A DNA stretch of 25,709 bases from Spirochaetota bacterium (GCA_022704645.1 JAKJGA010000008.1:1-25709); one strand, 5' to 3'. Counted from the first letter of the stretch, positions 1 through 7,554 are shown. Numbers and translations: made by a program. The notes: generated from the letters alone by a model not told the origin.

Positions 1-2
1 TG

Positions 3-974
3 GTAAGCATTCTTATATGCGGTGGAAATAAATTTAATGATAATAAACACCGTTTTAACTGTGTGCTTACAATCAATACTGAAACAAAACGCGCCGGAAT
101 AGTCTTTCTTCCTCCGAATTTCGCCATAGATATAGATGATGACGGAAATGCTGTCAAACTTGAAGATGTGGATGTCCGTGATTTCTCGGATATGAGCAGA
201 GCGTTTTATAAATCGTTTAGAATTAAACCTCAGTTTTATGCAGTTTTTTATGCGCCTGATGCACGTAAGATCACGAATATTGTTGAAGGTATAGATATAT
301 TTTTGCCGGAAAGTTCAGCGGCAGTGCATTCTTCTGTGTATGGAATGAATTATCTTGATGGTGAAAAAATAATGAATTTCATCAACATGAATGATTCAAT
401 TTATTCAAAGTATGACAGGCTTCAGGATATTTTTCTGACTCTATTCGAAAAAAGAGAAATGTATATGAAGTTTATGAATAAATATACTGCAAATGAAATC
501 AGAAGTTCAATAGTTACAAATCTGCAGAACAATGAAATAATGTCAATTTCAGAAATTCTATCTTCATGCGAAGAGCTGAATTGTATTAATCTTCCGGGAA
601 GGGTTTCTGATGACGGTATGTTTTCTGCAGATGAAATATCCTTTAAGATGTATGAAGATACTTTTTTGCGTTGGCTGATTGTTAAAGAAAAAAATGCTCC
701 GAATATTCGTGTTAAGATTCTAAATGCAACTGATATTCCGGGATTAGCTAAAAGAGTTCGAAGCGCTCTTATGCGTGAGGGAATCAGCGTAATTGAATTT
801 GGAACTCATCAGATGAACAATCTTGAGGAATCCGTGATTATAAGCAATAAGGGGAACAATAACGACATCAAACTTGTTTCCGAATTGACCGGTATAAAAA
901 AAGTTTATCATTCCGTTGACAGCACACAGGTATATGATCTTACGATTTTAGTCGGCAAAGATATGGTGAAATAA
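3..974 (+). CDS. LCP-like / LytR_C domain protein, 5' partial
   Basis: The frame is open from the first bases of the window (first whole codon at 3) to the TAA at 972-974, so the gene starts upstream and its membrane anchor is probably cut off. A GTG at 63 exists but lies inside the conserved stretch and is unlikely to be the start. The N-terminal part (ILICGGN... VLTINTETKRAGIVFLPPN) follows the pattern of LCP (LytR-CpsA-Psr) domains, but the usual SIPRDTYV motif with its catalytic Arg-Asp reads FLPPNFAI, so phosphotransferase activity is doubtful. The last ~90 residues (NIRVKILNATDIPGLAKRVR) match a LytR_C domain. It ends 2 bases before rsfS and is probably cotranscribed with it. LytR_C is well supported; a functional LCP domain is an inference. 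Confidence 0.75.
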   Translation, partial: VSILICGGNKFNDNKHRFNCVLTINTETKRAGIVFLPPNFAIDIDDDGNAVKLEDVDVRDFSDMSRAFYKSFRIKPQFYAVFYAPDARKITNIVEGIDIFLPESSAAVHSSVYGMNYLDGEKIMNFINMNDSIYSKYDRLQDIFLTLFEKREMYMKFMNKYTANEIRSSIVTNLQNNEIMSISEILSSCEELNCINLPGRVSDDGMFSADEISFKMYEDTFLRWLIVKEKNAPNIRVKILNATDIPGLAKRVRSALMREGISVIEFGTHQMNNLEESVIISNKGNNNDIKLVSELTGIKKVYHSVDSTQVYDLTILVGKDMVK

Positions 975-976
975 TA

Positions 977-1309
977 ATGCTTGATACATTTTCGATTGCA
1001 GAAAAATGCAAGTCTGTACTGATTGATAAGAAATCATCTGATGTTCTTCTTCTTGATGTCAGGAAGATCAATTCTTATCTTGATTATCTTGTAATTGCAA
1101 CGTCAAGTTCAAAGCTTCATTCCAGGGCTCTTGCCCGAGAAATAAGATCGACCTTAGCTGAATATGAAACTGTAAAACCGCGTCATTTCGATGATGAATC
1201 GGAATGGATTCTAATCGATTTTGGTTTTGTTACCGTCAATATATTCACATATGAGGCCAGAGAATTTTATTCACTTGAAAAACTTTGGGGTGATGCCGCA
1301 AAATTATGA
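977..1309 (+). CDS. rsfS: Ribosome silencing factor RsfS (Iojap)
   Basis: RsfS binds ribosomal protein uL14 on the 50S subunit and blocks subunit joining when nutrients are short. The 110-residue product has the family length and motifs: DYLVIATSSSKLHSRALA near residue 37, then WILIDFGFVTVNIF and REFYSLEKLWGDA at the end. The usual VVVHxF reads VTVNIF here, an Asn for the common His. It follows the LytR_C gene by 2 bases and overlaps the response-regulator gene through an ATGA at 1306-1309, so all three are probably one translationally coupled unit. A LytR_C gene upstream of rsfS is an arrangement I associate with spirochaetes. Confidence 0.93.
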   Translation: MLDTFSIAEKCKSVLIDKKSSDVLLLDVRKINSYLDYLVIATSSSKLHSRALAREIRSTLAEYETVKPRHFDDESEWILIDFGFVTVNIFTYEAREFYSLEKLWGDAAKL

Positions 1310-2691
1310 ATTCGCGGAGAAAAATTCTTATCGCGGATGATGACCGCGGTGTAAGAGAAATACTGAAGCATGTTCTTTCTGATAATTATTCCGTGCATGA
1401 TGTTTCATGCGGAGAAGATGCCGTAAAAGAACTTACTTCCGGTGAATATGAAATTCTATTTTTAGATTTATCCATGCCAGGCATGGACGGACTGGATGTG
1501 CTTCATGCAGTTAAACAGAATAATATAGAAATAGATGCGGTGATAATATCTGCTTCAAATGATCTTGAAAAAGCCGTTCAGGCAATGAAACTCGGTGCGT
1601 ATGACTATATTGCAAAACCTATTGATGTTGAAAAAATAAAACTGATTGCCAGGAATATTTCTGATAAGCTGAACTTGAAAAATGAGGTTTCCGAACTTAG
1701 AAAAAAGGTAAGTGACGGATTCAGGTTTTCATCTGTTATTTCGGTTTCTCCCGAGATGAAGAAAATATTTTCTCTATTAAACAGAGTAATTGATACTGAT
1801 ATCACAATTCTTATTACAGGTGAAAGCGGAACAGGGAAGGGGTTGCTTGCCGATGCAGTTCATTACAACAGTAATAGATCTCTTTTTCCGTTTAGAAGCC
1901 TTGACTGCAGCACAATTCCGAGGGATTTAATTGAAAGTGAACTTTTCGGCCATGAAAAAGGCGCTTTCACGGGAGCCCATTCACGAAAAATTGGAAAGTT
2001 TGAACTTGCTGACAAAGGAACACTTTTTCTAGACGAAGTCGGAAATTTATCTTTTGATGTTCAGGCAAAACTGCTAAAAGTACTTCAGGAAAAACGTTTT
2101 GAAAGGCTCGGCGGAAACGAAGTAATTGAAGTTAATACCAGAATAATATCTGCATCCAATAAAAATTTAAAAACTCTTGTATCAGAAGGCAAATTCCGAG
2201 AGGATCTATATTACAGACTAAACGTTTTTCCTGTCGAGATTCCGCCTCTCAGACAGCGTAAAGAGGATATTCCTGTACTGATAAATTATTTTCTGACCAG
2301 ATTTAATTCAGAATACGAAAGGGGCACTGTTTTTACGGAAAAAGCTGTTAATTTCTTCTGCCGTTACGAGTGGCCTGGAAATGTCAGAGAACTTGAGAAT
2401 GCGGTGCGAAGAATTGTTCTAATATCAGTTGGAAAAGAAATAACGGAAAAAGATGTTGAAAGTATTTTTGATCATATTTCACAGGACCAGATTGATATTC
2501 CGTTAAAGATAAAAAAAACAAATTATCAAACTCTTGATGAAGTTGAAAAACAGGCTATTCTTGATTCCTTGAAAATAAATTCATTTAATATGAGCAAAAC
2601 ATCGTCAGTATTGGGAATATCAAGAAAAACTCTTCACAATAAGCTCAAAGCATACGGTATTTCTGTAGAGAAAAAATTTTCTGAGGAATAA
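1306..2691 (+). CDS. NtrC-family sigma-54-dependent response regulator (AtoC-like)
   Basis: This is an enhancer-binding activator that remodels sigma-54 RNA polymerase after phosphorylation. The receiver domain spans residues ~5-118, with acidic pocket D11-D13, phosphoacceptor D54 (FLDLSMPGMDG), S82 and K104. The AAA+ domain spans ~143-380: Walker A GESGTGKG at 172-179, the sigma-54 contact loop GAFTGA at 219-224, and Walker B GTLFLDE at 238-244. The C-terminus is a Fis-type HTH (MSKTSSVLGISRKTLHNKL). All catalytic residues look intact, which implies the genome also encodes RpoN. Translation is coupled to rsfS by an ATGA overlap. No histidine kinase is adjacent, so the signal cannot be inferred. 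It ends directly against the convergent small gene. Confidence 0.95.
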   Translation: MNSRRKILIADDDRGVREILKHVLSDNYSVHDVSCGEDAVKELTSGEYEILFLDLSMPGMDGLDVLHAVKQNNIEIDAVIISASNDLEKAVQAMKLGAYDYIAKPIDVEKIKLIARNISDKLNLKNEVSELRKKVSDGFRFSSVISVSPEMKKIFSLLNRVIDTDITILITGESGTGKGLLADAVHYNSNRSLFPFRSLDCSTIPRDLIESELFGHEKGAFTGAHSRKIGKFELADKGTLFLDEVGNLSFDVQAKLLKVLQEKRFERLGGNEVIEVNTRIISASNKNLKTLVSEGKFREDLYYRLNVFPVEIPPLRQRKEDIPVLINYFLTRFNSEYERGTVFTEKAVNFFCRYEWPGNVRELENAVRRIVLISVGKEITEKDVESIFDHISQDQIDIPLKIKKTNYQTLDEVEKQAILDSLKINSFNMSKTSSVLGISRKTLHNKLKAYGISVEKKFSEE

Positions 2692-2910
2692 TTATTTTCT
2701 TAGTAGTTCCTTTATCTCATTTATTCCATTAATAATAACTTTATATTCTTTTGAAGATGCATCAAAATAGTTTAAATGCTTATAAAAATATTTAAGTTGT
2801 TCATCGATTAAAAGTTTCTGTCTTGAACTCATGCTTACTCCGTACGATAAAGTGCTATATTTATATATCGGCAATTCTGCGTTTATATAATCAGGTTTTT
2901 CGGTTTTCAA
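2692..2910 (-). CDS. Small hypothetical protein (72 aa)
   Basis: Unrecognised. The minus-strand frame fills the gap between the response regulator, whose stop it abuts, and dinB. The longest version starts at a TTG (2908-2910); an in-frame stop lies just upstream at 2917-2919, and no clear Shine-Dalgarno is visible. An internal ATG (codon 27) would give about 46 residues. The C-terminal half is charged and probably helical (RQKLLIDEQLKYFYKHL ... INEIKELLRK), with no signal peptide or transmembrane segment. The composition looks protein-like, and no competing gene overlaps it. It may be a small regulator or adaptor, but no function can be assigned. Confidence 0.5.
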   Translation of the reverse strand: MKTEKPDYINAELPIYKYSTLSYGVSMSSRQKLLIDEQLKYFYKHLNYFDASSKEYKVIINGINEIKELLRK

Positions 2911-2920
2911 TAATTTTTAC

Positions 2921-2950
2921 TTGACGAAAAATAAAATACTACACATATGT
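2921..2950 (+). promoter_or_regulatory. Possible sigma-70 promoter for dinB
   Basis: TTGACG (2921-2926) is followed after 18 bases by TATGTA (2945-2950), a weak -10 element that overlaps the first candidate dinB ATG. If used, transcription would begin near 2957, at the second ATG (2956). This is a visual match only. Confidence 0.3.
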
Positions 2951-4101
2951 ACTGTATGAGCCTTGACATTTTACATGCGGATATTGACTCATTTTTTGCA
3001 TCAGTTGAACAAATTGAACATCCTTCATATCGTAATCAGCCTGTTATTGTCGGAGCTGATCCTATGAACGGTAATGGGCGAGGTGTTGTAAGTACTGCAT
3101 CATATGAGGCAAGAAAATTCGGAATAAGATCTGCAATGCCCATATCCAAAGCATTCTCAATATGTCCGAACGGAATATTCGTCAAACCCGACATGAGTCT
3201 TTATTCGCATTATTCCGAGCGCGTGATGAATATTTTTAAAAAATATTCTCCTTCAGTTGAACAGATAAGCATAGATGAGGCTTTTATCGACGTCTCAGGT
3301 GTGTCAAAATTATTCGGTGATGCAGTTTCAATTGCTCAAAAAATTCGCGATGATGTGAAAAAGGAAACCTCTTTAACGGTTTCAGTCGGTATAGCATCAA
3401 ACAAGGCATGTGCCAAAATAGCATCAGATATAAATAAGCCTGACGGACTTACAGTGTGTCCTTTAGGTATGGAAAGAGATTTTATATCAGATCTTGATAT
3501 TACAAGACTTTGGGGTGTAGGTAAAAAATATGCTGATAAGCTTAGAAATATAGGAATCAATACAATCGGGGAAATTGCGAATAGAAGATGTGAAGAAATT
3601 GTATCAATGTTCGGCAGCAACGGTTTTCGTATCTGGATGCTTTCCAACGGAATAGACGGAGATTCAGTTTCTGAAAGCGATGAGATTAAATCAATAAGCA
3701 AGGAGTATACTTTTCAGGAAGATACTGATTCGGCGGAGTTGTTAACATCAACAATTAGAAGTATGGCAGATTACGTGACAAGAGATGCCAGAAGGCATTT
3801 GTTAAGATATAAAACAGTTTCAATTAAATTACGCTTTTCTGATTTTACAACTATTACCAGATCGGAAACACTTAGTGAATATTCTGATGATTATATAACA
3901 GCCAAGAAAAGCGCAGAAAAACTTTTGAGAGCAAATGCATCATTTAGAAAAATCAGACTTATAGGTTTATCAATATCGAATTTTTCGGATGATGTTCAGA
4001 ATACTCTTTTTGAAGATACCGAGAAAAGATTTAAAACTGATTTATTAATTGATAAACTTAAATTGAAATACGGTGAGAAAATAGGAAGATGCGGAGTTTG
4101 A
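2947..4101 (+). CDS. dinB: DNA polymerase IV (Y-family translesion polymerase)
   Basis: Error-prone translesion polymerase that acts at stalled forks. The palm begins ILHADIDSFFASVEQ (metal ligand D12). Further motifs are GRGVVSTASYEARKFGIRSAMP-type finger residues, the second carboxylate pair D110-E111 in ISIDEAF, SVGIASNKACAKIASD, and the helix-hairpin-helix LWGVGKKYADKLRNIGI. The little-finger domain carries QNTLF at 351-355, a good beta-clamp binding pentapeptide, close to the C-terminus. Length (384 aa) is typical of the family. Two in-frame ATGs (2947 and 2956) are possible starts. Neither has a visible Shine-Dalgarno, and the second gives the more usual N-terminus (MSLDILHAD). Confidence 0.95.
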   Translation: MYCMSLDILHADIDSFFASVEQIEHPSYRNQPVIVGADPMNGNGRGVVSTASYEARKFGIRSAMPISKAFSICPNGIFVKPDMSLYSHYSERVMNIFKKYSPSVEQISIDEAFIDVSGVSKLFGDAVSIAQKIRDDVKKETSLTVSVGIASNKACAKIASDINKPDGLTVCPLGMERDFISDLDITRLWGVGKKYADKLRNIGINTIGEIANRRCEEIVSMFGSNGFRIWMLSNGIDGDSVSESDEIKSISKEYTFQEDTDSAELLTSTIRSMADYVTRDARRHLLRYKTVSIKLRFSDFTTITRSETLSEYSDDYITAKKSAEKLLRANASFRKIRLIGLSISNFSDDVQNTLFEDTEKRFKTDLLIDKLKLKYGEKIGRCGV

Positions 4102-4111
4102 AAATTTTCCG

Positions 4112-4140
4112 TTGACTATAGATGCAAAAAATATTATTCT
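4112..4140 (+). promoter_or_regulatory. Promoter for the ferredoxin gene
   Basis: TTGACT (4112-4117), 17-base spacer, TATTCT (4135-4140) lies in the gap after dinB. The predicted start near 4147 puts the hairpin at 4145-4164 at the extreme 5' end of the transcript. Confidence 0.55.
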
Positions 4141-4144
4141 TTAA

Positions 4145-4164
4145 TTGCGCTTTTTTGTGCGCAA
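4145..4164 (+). promoter_or_regulatory. 5'-UTR hairpin upstream of the ferredoxin gene
   Basis: TTGCGC (4145-4150) pairs perfectly with GCGCAA (4159-4164) across an 8-base T-rich loop. It ends 2 bases before the GGAGG Shine-Dalgarno (4167-4171). It could stabilise the mRNA 5' end or act as an operator; no T-run follows, so it is not a terminator. Confidence 0.45.
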
Positions 4165-4175
4165 ACGGAGGCTTT

Positions 4176-4349
4176 ATGGCATATTTTATCACGGAACAAT
4201 GTGTTAATTGCGGAGTCTGTGAACCTGAGTGTCCAGTTAATGCTATCAGGGAAAATGCAGACAAGAGGATTATTGATGCTGATAAATGCACTGAATGCGG
4301 AATATGCGCGTCAGTATGTCCTGTTCAAGCAATTGAACCTCCAAAATAA
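4176..4349 (+). CDS. 2[4Fe-4S] ferredoxin
   Basis: Small cytoplasmic electron carrier of the clostridial type. The 57-residue product holds two cluster motifs, C9-x2-C12-x2-C15-x3-C19-P and C38-x2-C41-x2-C44-x3-C48-P, enough for two [4Fe-4S] clusters. The start at 4176 is chosen because GGAGG (4167-4171) lies 4 bases upstream and the protein then begins MAYFITEQCVNC, the usual ferredoxin N-terminus. A longer frame from 4122 would translate the upstream hairpin and is unlikely. It stands alone between dinB and rpsU with its own promoter. A low-potential ferredoxin suggests anaerobic or fermentative metabolism, though its partner enzyme is not in this window. Confidence 0.93.
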   Translation: MAYFITEQCVNCGVCEPECPVNAIRENADKRIIDADKCTECGICASVCPVQAIEPPK

Positions 4350-4352
4350 AGT

Positions 4353-4380
4353 TTGACAATAGAATATGCGATTTTAGATT
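4353..4380 (+). promoter_or_regulatory. Promoter for rpsU
   Basis: A consensus TTGACA (4353-4358), 16-base spacer and TAGATT (4375-4380) lie just after the ferredoxin stop. The leader to the ATG at 4403 would be only about 16 bases. This supports rpsU as the start of its own unit. Confidence 0.6.
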
Positions 4381-4402
4381 TAGCCAAAAGGATGTGATAA
4401 AA

Positions 4403-4678
4403 ATGCCAAGTCCGTTATTAGTTAACGTGATCGAAGGCGATCTCGAAAAAGCGTTCAAAAATCTGAAGAAAAAAATGGCTCTCGAAGGTATCTTCAAAGA
4501 ACTTAAAAGAAGAAGATATTACGAGAAACCGTCTGAAGAGAAAAAACGCAAAAGAGAAGAAGCTGAGAGAAGAAGACTTAAAAAAATGCGCCGCATGGCG
4601 GTGCAGGGAAAAGTCAAAAAATTCTCAGGGCCTGCGGGTAAATCTTTCGGCAGAGGTTCTGCCGACAAAGGGGAATAG
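4403..4678 (+). CDS. rpsU: 30S ribosomal protein bS21
   Basis: bS21 joins the 30S subunit near the anti-Shine-Dalgarno and helps initiation. The family core is clear: VNVIEGDLEKAFKNLKKK, then GIFKELKRRRYYEKPSEEKKRKR and a strongly basic helix. The ATG at 4403 gives the usual MPxxxV start; a GTG at 4394 in the same frame lies only 2 bases after the AAAAGG stretch and is less likely. The product has 91 residues, about 20 more than a typical bS21, through a Gly/Ser/Lys-rich tail (AVQGKVKKFSGPAGKSFGRG). It has its own promoter and a strong terminator, so it forms a monocistronic unit 3.3 kb upstream of yqeY-dnaG-rpoD, the genes it usually neighbours. Confidence 0.95.
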   Translation: MPSPLLVNVIEGDLEKAFKNLKKKMALEGIFKELKRRRYYEKPSEEKKRKREEAERRRLKKMRRMAVQGKVKKFSGPAGKSFGRGSADKGE

Positions 4679-4687
4679 TCCCGACTG

Positions 4688-4715
4688 GAGTCATACCGAA
4701 AGGTATGACTCTTTA
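4688..4715 (+). terminator. Rho-independent terminator of rpsU
   Basis: GAGTCATACC (4688-4697) and GGTATGACTC (4702-4711) form a perfect 10-bp stem capped by a GAAA tetraloop and followed by TTTAATAAAT. It lies 9 bases after the rpsU stop and separates rpsU from rarA. The T-tract is short, so some read-through is possible. Confidence 0.85.
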
Positions 4716-4737
4716 ATAAATACCACAGGCAGAAATT

Positions 4738-6027
4738 ATGCAGAATCTTTTTCACGATAGCAGGCTAATACCGCTTGCAGAAAGAATCCGGCCAAAAACA
4801 ATTTCAGAATATTTCGGACAAGAGGAACTAACAGGCGAAGGTCGCGTTGTGCGGATGATGATAGAGAAAAATCTTCCGTTTTCAATGATCCTGTGGGGTG
4901 AACCCGGCTGCGGCAAAACGACACTTGCCGGTATTATAGCAGAGAGTCTTGATATTGAGTTTCACTTTTTAAGCGCTATAAGCTGTGGAGTATCAGAAGT
5001 TAGAAATGTCATCCAGCTCGGGAAAAAAAATAAAGCTGCAGGATCAAAGACTCTGCTCTTTCTTGATGAAATTCACCGTTTTAATAAGTCACAGCAGGAT
5101 TCAGTTCTTTCTGCTGTGGAAAACGGCGATATAATACTTATAGGTGCAACAACGGAAAATCCTTCATTCAGTGTTATTTCTCCTCTTTTGTCAAGAACCC
5201 GCGTAATTAAGCTGAAAAAACACAGCAGAGATTCACTCAAAAAAATTCTTAATAAAGCAATAACTGAAGATGATATTTTATCGAAAATTAAAATTGAGTT
5301 CGACGGAGCTGAAGATGAATTGATTGATTCATCAAACGGCGACGCAAGACGAATGCTTAATATTCTTGAAACGGCAGCGCTGACATCAAAAGATTCAATT
5401 ATAACATCAGAAATTCTTAAAGAAGCTGTTAAGGAAGTATATTCCATTTACGACAAAAAAGGAGATAATCACTATGACTCCATATCAGCTTTTATTAAAT
5501 CAATGAGAGGTTCAGATCCCGATGCGGCCGTGTTATATTTGGCAAAAATGATAGCAGCAGGTGAGGATCCTATGTTCATTGCGCGTCGAATGGTGATTTT
5601 TGCATCTGAAGATATCGGAAATGCAAGCCCTACAGCACTTTCAATAGCGCTTTCCGCCTTAAATGCTGTTGAAAAAATCGGCATGCCCGAAAGCCGGATA
5701 ATTCTTTCTCAGTGTGCATGCTTTCTAGCTTCTTCACCGAAAAGTAACGCTTCATATGCCGCAATAAATAAGGCTCTTGAATTTGTTGAATCAAATTCTA
5801 TAGAAATACCATATCATTTAAGAAATGCACCTACATCATTGATGCGTGAAATGGGTAATTCTAAAGGTTATAAATATCCGCATGATTATCCCGGGTCTTT
5901 TGTGAAAGAAAAATACTTGCCCGATAATGCGTCTGATTTAGTTTTGTATAATCCGACTGAAAACGGTTCGGAAAAAAATATAAAAGAACGGCTCAAAGTT
6001 TTGTGGCCGGAAAGGTTTGAGAGGTAA
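4738..6027 (+). CDS. rarA: Replication-associated recombination protein RarA (MgsA)
   Basis: AAA+ ATPase related to clamp loaders that acts at stalled forks. The family signature is clear: an N-terminal LAERIRPKTISEYFGQEEL, Walker A GEPGCGKTT at 54-62, Walker B LLFLDE ending at E111 and followed by IHRFNKSQQD, the ATTENPSF sensor region with an arginine finger in LLSRTR, and the C-terminal tetramerisation region containing ASEDIGNASPTAL. Length (429 aa) fits the family. AGG (4727-4729) lies 8 bases before the ATG. It is followed within 1 base by pyrE, so the two are probably cotranscribed. The N-terminal QNLF resembles part of a beta-clamp motif, which is only a guess. Confidence 0.95.
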   Translation: MQNLFHDSRLIPLAERIRPKTISEYFGQEELTGEGRVVRMMIEKNLPFSMILWGEPGCGKTTLAGIIAESLDIEFHFLSAISCGVSEVRNVIQLGKKNKAAGSKTLLFLDEIHRFNKSQQDSVLSAVENGDIILIGATTENPSFSVISPLLSRTRVIKLKKHSRDSLKKILNKAITEDDILSKIKIEFDGAEDELIDSSNGDARRMLNILETAALTSKDSIITSEILKEAVKEVYSIYDKKGDNHYDSISAFIKSMRGSDPDAAVLYLAKMIAAGEDPMFIARRMVIFASEDIGNASPTALSIALSALNAVEKIGMPESRIILSQCACFLASSPKSNASYAAINKALEFVESNSIEIPYHLRNAPTSLMREMGNSKGYKYPHDYPGSFVKEKYLPDNASDLVLYNPTENGSEKNIKERLKVLWPERFER

Positions 6028-6028
6028 T

Positions 6029-6577
6029 ATGTCTGTTTCAGAACAGTTGTTTGAAATTATTAAGGAAAAAAGTTTTAAGTATTCCGAAACCGCTGAATTT
6101 AAACTTGCTTCAGGTCAAATGAGCAACTACTATTTCGACTGCAAAATGACTCTACTTGATCCGGCAGGACTCCGTTTGATCGGAAAAGCCGTTTATGAAA
6201 AGATAAAAGATGTTGATGCAGACGGTATCGGCGGATTGACACTTGGTGCTGATCCTATTGCTATTTCCACATCTTTGGCTGCACTTGAAGACGGAAGAAT
6301 CCTTTACCCTCTGATAGTTCGAAAAGAACCTAAGGGACACGGAACTCAAAAATACATAGAAGGGCATGTTTCAAAAGTTAAAAAAGCTATTGTTCTAGAT
6401 GATGTAATAACTACAGGTGCTTCTACCATCAAGGCAATTGAGAGGATGAGAGCCGAAGGAATAGATATAAAAATTGCTTGCGTTATTATTGATAGAGAGG
6501 AAAATGATGGTAAAACTAATATAGTGAACATGGGTGTGGATGTAATTCCGCTTTTTAAAAAAACGGATTTTAAATAA
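6029..6577 (+). CDS. pyrE: Orotate phosphoribosyltransferase
   Basis: Transfers the phosphoribosyl group of PRPP to orotate to give OMP in pyrimidine synthesis. Visible motifs are FKLASGQMSNYYFDCK (orotate-binding loop, residues 24-39), PLIVRKEPKGHG (flexible catalytic loop with basic residues) and the PRPP site VLDDVITTGAST with D124-D125. The ATG at 6029 is preferred: GAGAGG (6019-6024) sits 4 bases upstream and the rarA stop ends at 6027. A TTG at 6017 in the same frame would overlap rarA and lacks a ribosome-binding site. The 182-residue length is normal. No other pyr gene is present. Confidence 0.95.
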   Translation: MSVSEQLFEIIKEKSFKYSETAEFKLASGQMSNYYFDCKMTLLDPAGLRLIGKAVYEKIKDVDADGIGGLTLGADPIAISTSLAALEDGRILYPLIVRKEPKGHGTQKYIEGHVSKVKKAIVLDDVITTGASTIKAIERMRAEGIDIKIACVIIDREENDGKTNIVNMGVDVIPLFKKTDFK

Positions 6578-6595
6578 AAAAAGGAGAAACAACGG

Positions 6596-7378
6596 ATGAA
6601 AAAAGTTTTTTTTATTGTTGGAGCTTTTTTAATTGCTGGAGGGATTCTTTCTGCATCTCCATTCAAAAGTCCGAGCCTGAACGGTTCAACCGGACTTATC
6701 TCTACACCAACTGCTAACACCGGATGGGAAGATTCTCAGTTCGGAGTTGATGTAAGCGCCAGATATCTCGAAGATGACAATGATGATACTTATGTAGGTG
6801 CTGTGACTTTTCAGTTGTTCAGAAAGCTTGAGCTCGGAGCTGCGTATGATATGCAGGATACTCGCGGAGATGACACGATTATAAATGCAAAATTTAATTT
6901 CTACGGCTCAGGAAGTTCTGCGCTTGCTGTCGGCGGAAATTATCAGATGATTGAATTTTTTGATAAGGATGACAGTCATGGTTTCTACCAGCTTTATCTT
7001 GCAGCAACTTACGGCGGTCAGTTTTTCGGTATGCCTGCCGAAACTACAATAGTTTTCGGAAAAACTTTTGCCCGTGAAAGTGAATATAAATCAAGATTTA
7101 AAAAGGCATTTGATTTTTCTATGGGATTCGACCTTGATCTTCTACCAAGCATTTTCAAAGGTTATGTTCATTTCATAAATGATTTTGCAAATTATTCTTA
7201 TAGCGTTGACCCGATAGGTCCTGATGCTTTCGAAAGAGGTTGTTTTAATACCGGAGCTAGAATCTGTGTTTTAAAAGACAGCAGAAAATTCAAGCTTAAT
7301 ATTGATGCACTTCTCGTAGATGTTCTTGATAGAAACAGAACTTTTAGTCTTGGTGCTGCATTTGGTATGGCATTCTAA
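6596..7378 (+). CDS. Exported beta-barrel-like outer membrane protein, YjbH-like start
   Basis: No specific function recognised. The N-terminus is a classic Sec signal peptide (MKKVFFIVGAFLIAGGILSA, cleavage probably after residue 20). The mature protein opens with LNGSTGLISTPTANTGW, a pattern shared with YjbH-type and related spirochaetal outer-membrane proteins. The rest alternates aromatic and hydrophobic residues as in amphipathic strands (TYVGAVTFQLFRKLELGAAY; YQLYLAATYGG) and ends in Phe, as many barrels do. At 260 residues it could form a barrel of about 10-12 strands. AAGGAG lies 9-10 bases before the ATG. It follows pyrE by 18 bases, so it probably closes the rarA-pyrE unit, and a strong terminator follows. 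The surface location is inferred. Confidence 0.75.
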   Translation: MKKVFFIVGAFLIAGGILSASPFKSPSLNGSTGLISTPTANTGWEDSQFGVDVSARYLEDDNDDTYVGAVTFQLFRKLELGAAYDMQDTRGDDTIINAKFNFYGSGSSALAVGGNYQMIEFFDKDDSHGFYQLYLAATYGGQFFGMPAETTIVFGKTFARESEYKSRFKKAFDFSMGFDLDLLPSIFKGYVHFINDFANYSYSVDPIGPDAFERGCFNTGARICVLKDSRKFKLNIDALLVDVLDRNRTFSLGAAFGMAF

Positions 7379-7418
7379 TTGAAAGAAAAGGCGGTTTTCC
7401 CGCCTTTTCTTTCAATTA
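7376..7418 (+). terminator. Strong, probably bidirectional terminator
   Basis: A perfect 19-bp stem (arms 7376-7394 and 7400-7418) with a 5-base loop begins at the stop codon of the barrel gene. The GGCGG/CCGCC core is flanked by an A-rich 5' arm and a TTTTCTTT 3' arm, so it can act as a terminator on both strands. Confidence 0.92.
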
Positions 7419-7476
7419 ATTTACTTTAAATCATTTCTAAAACTGCCCGCGATCTTCTAAAATCCCATTAATTAAC

Positions 7477-7504
7477 TTGACGATAATATTATTGAAGCTA
7501 TCTT
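7477..7504 (+). promoter_or_regulatory. Promoter of the yqeY-dnaG-rpoD unit
   Basis: TTGACG (7477-7482), 16-base spacer, TATCTT (7499-7504) lies between the upstream terminator and yqeY. The leader would be about 44 bases and includes the GGAG at 7545-7548. The remaining sequence from 7419 to 7554 shows no gene. Confidence 0.5.
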
Positions 7505-7554
7505 TGACTGTGGATTTTTCTTTCAATTTTTTTGTCTCCCGTTTGGAGTGCTGA

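Noticed and set aside
3336..3701. Long open frame antisense to dinB
   Set aside because: It lies wholly inside a well-conserved gene, and its Ser/Leu/Ile-rich product has no recognisable domain; a shadow frame.
4122..4175. A longer N-terminus for the ferredoxin starting at an upstream ATG
   Set aside because: It would translate the promoter-proximal hairpin and the GGAGG itself, and ferredoxins of this class start just before the first cysteine motif.
6346..6720. Minus-strand frame spanning the end of pyrE and the start of the barrel gene
   Set aside because: It crosses two solid genes and a ribosome-binding site, and has no motif or plausible start signal.
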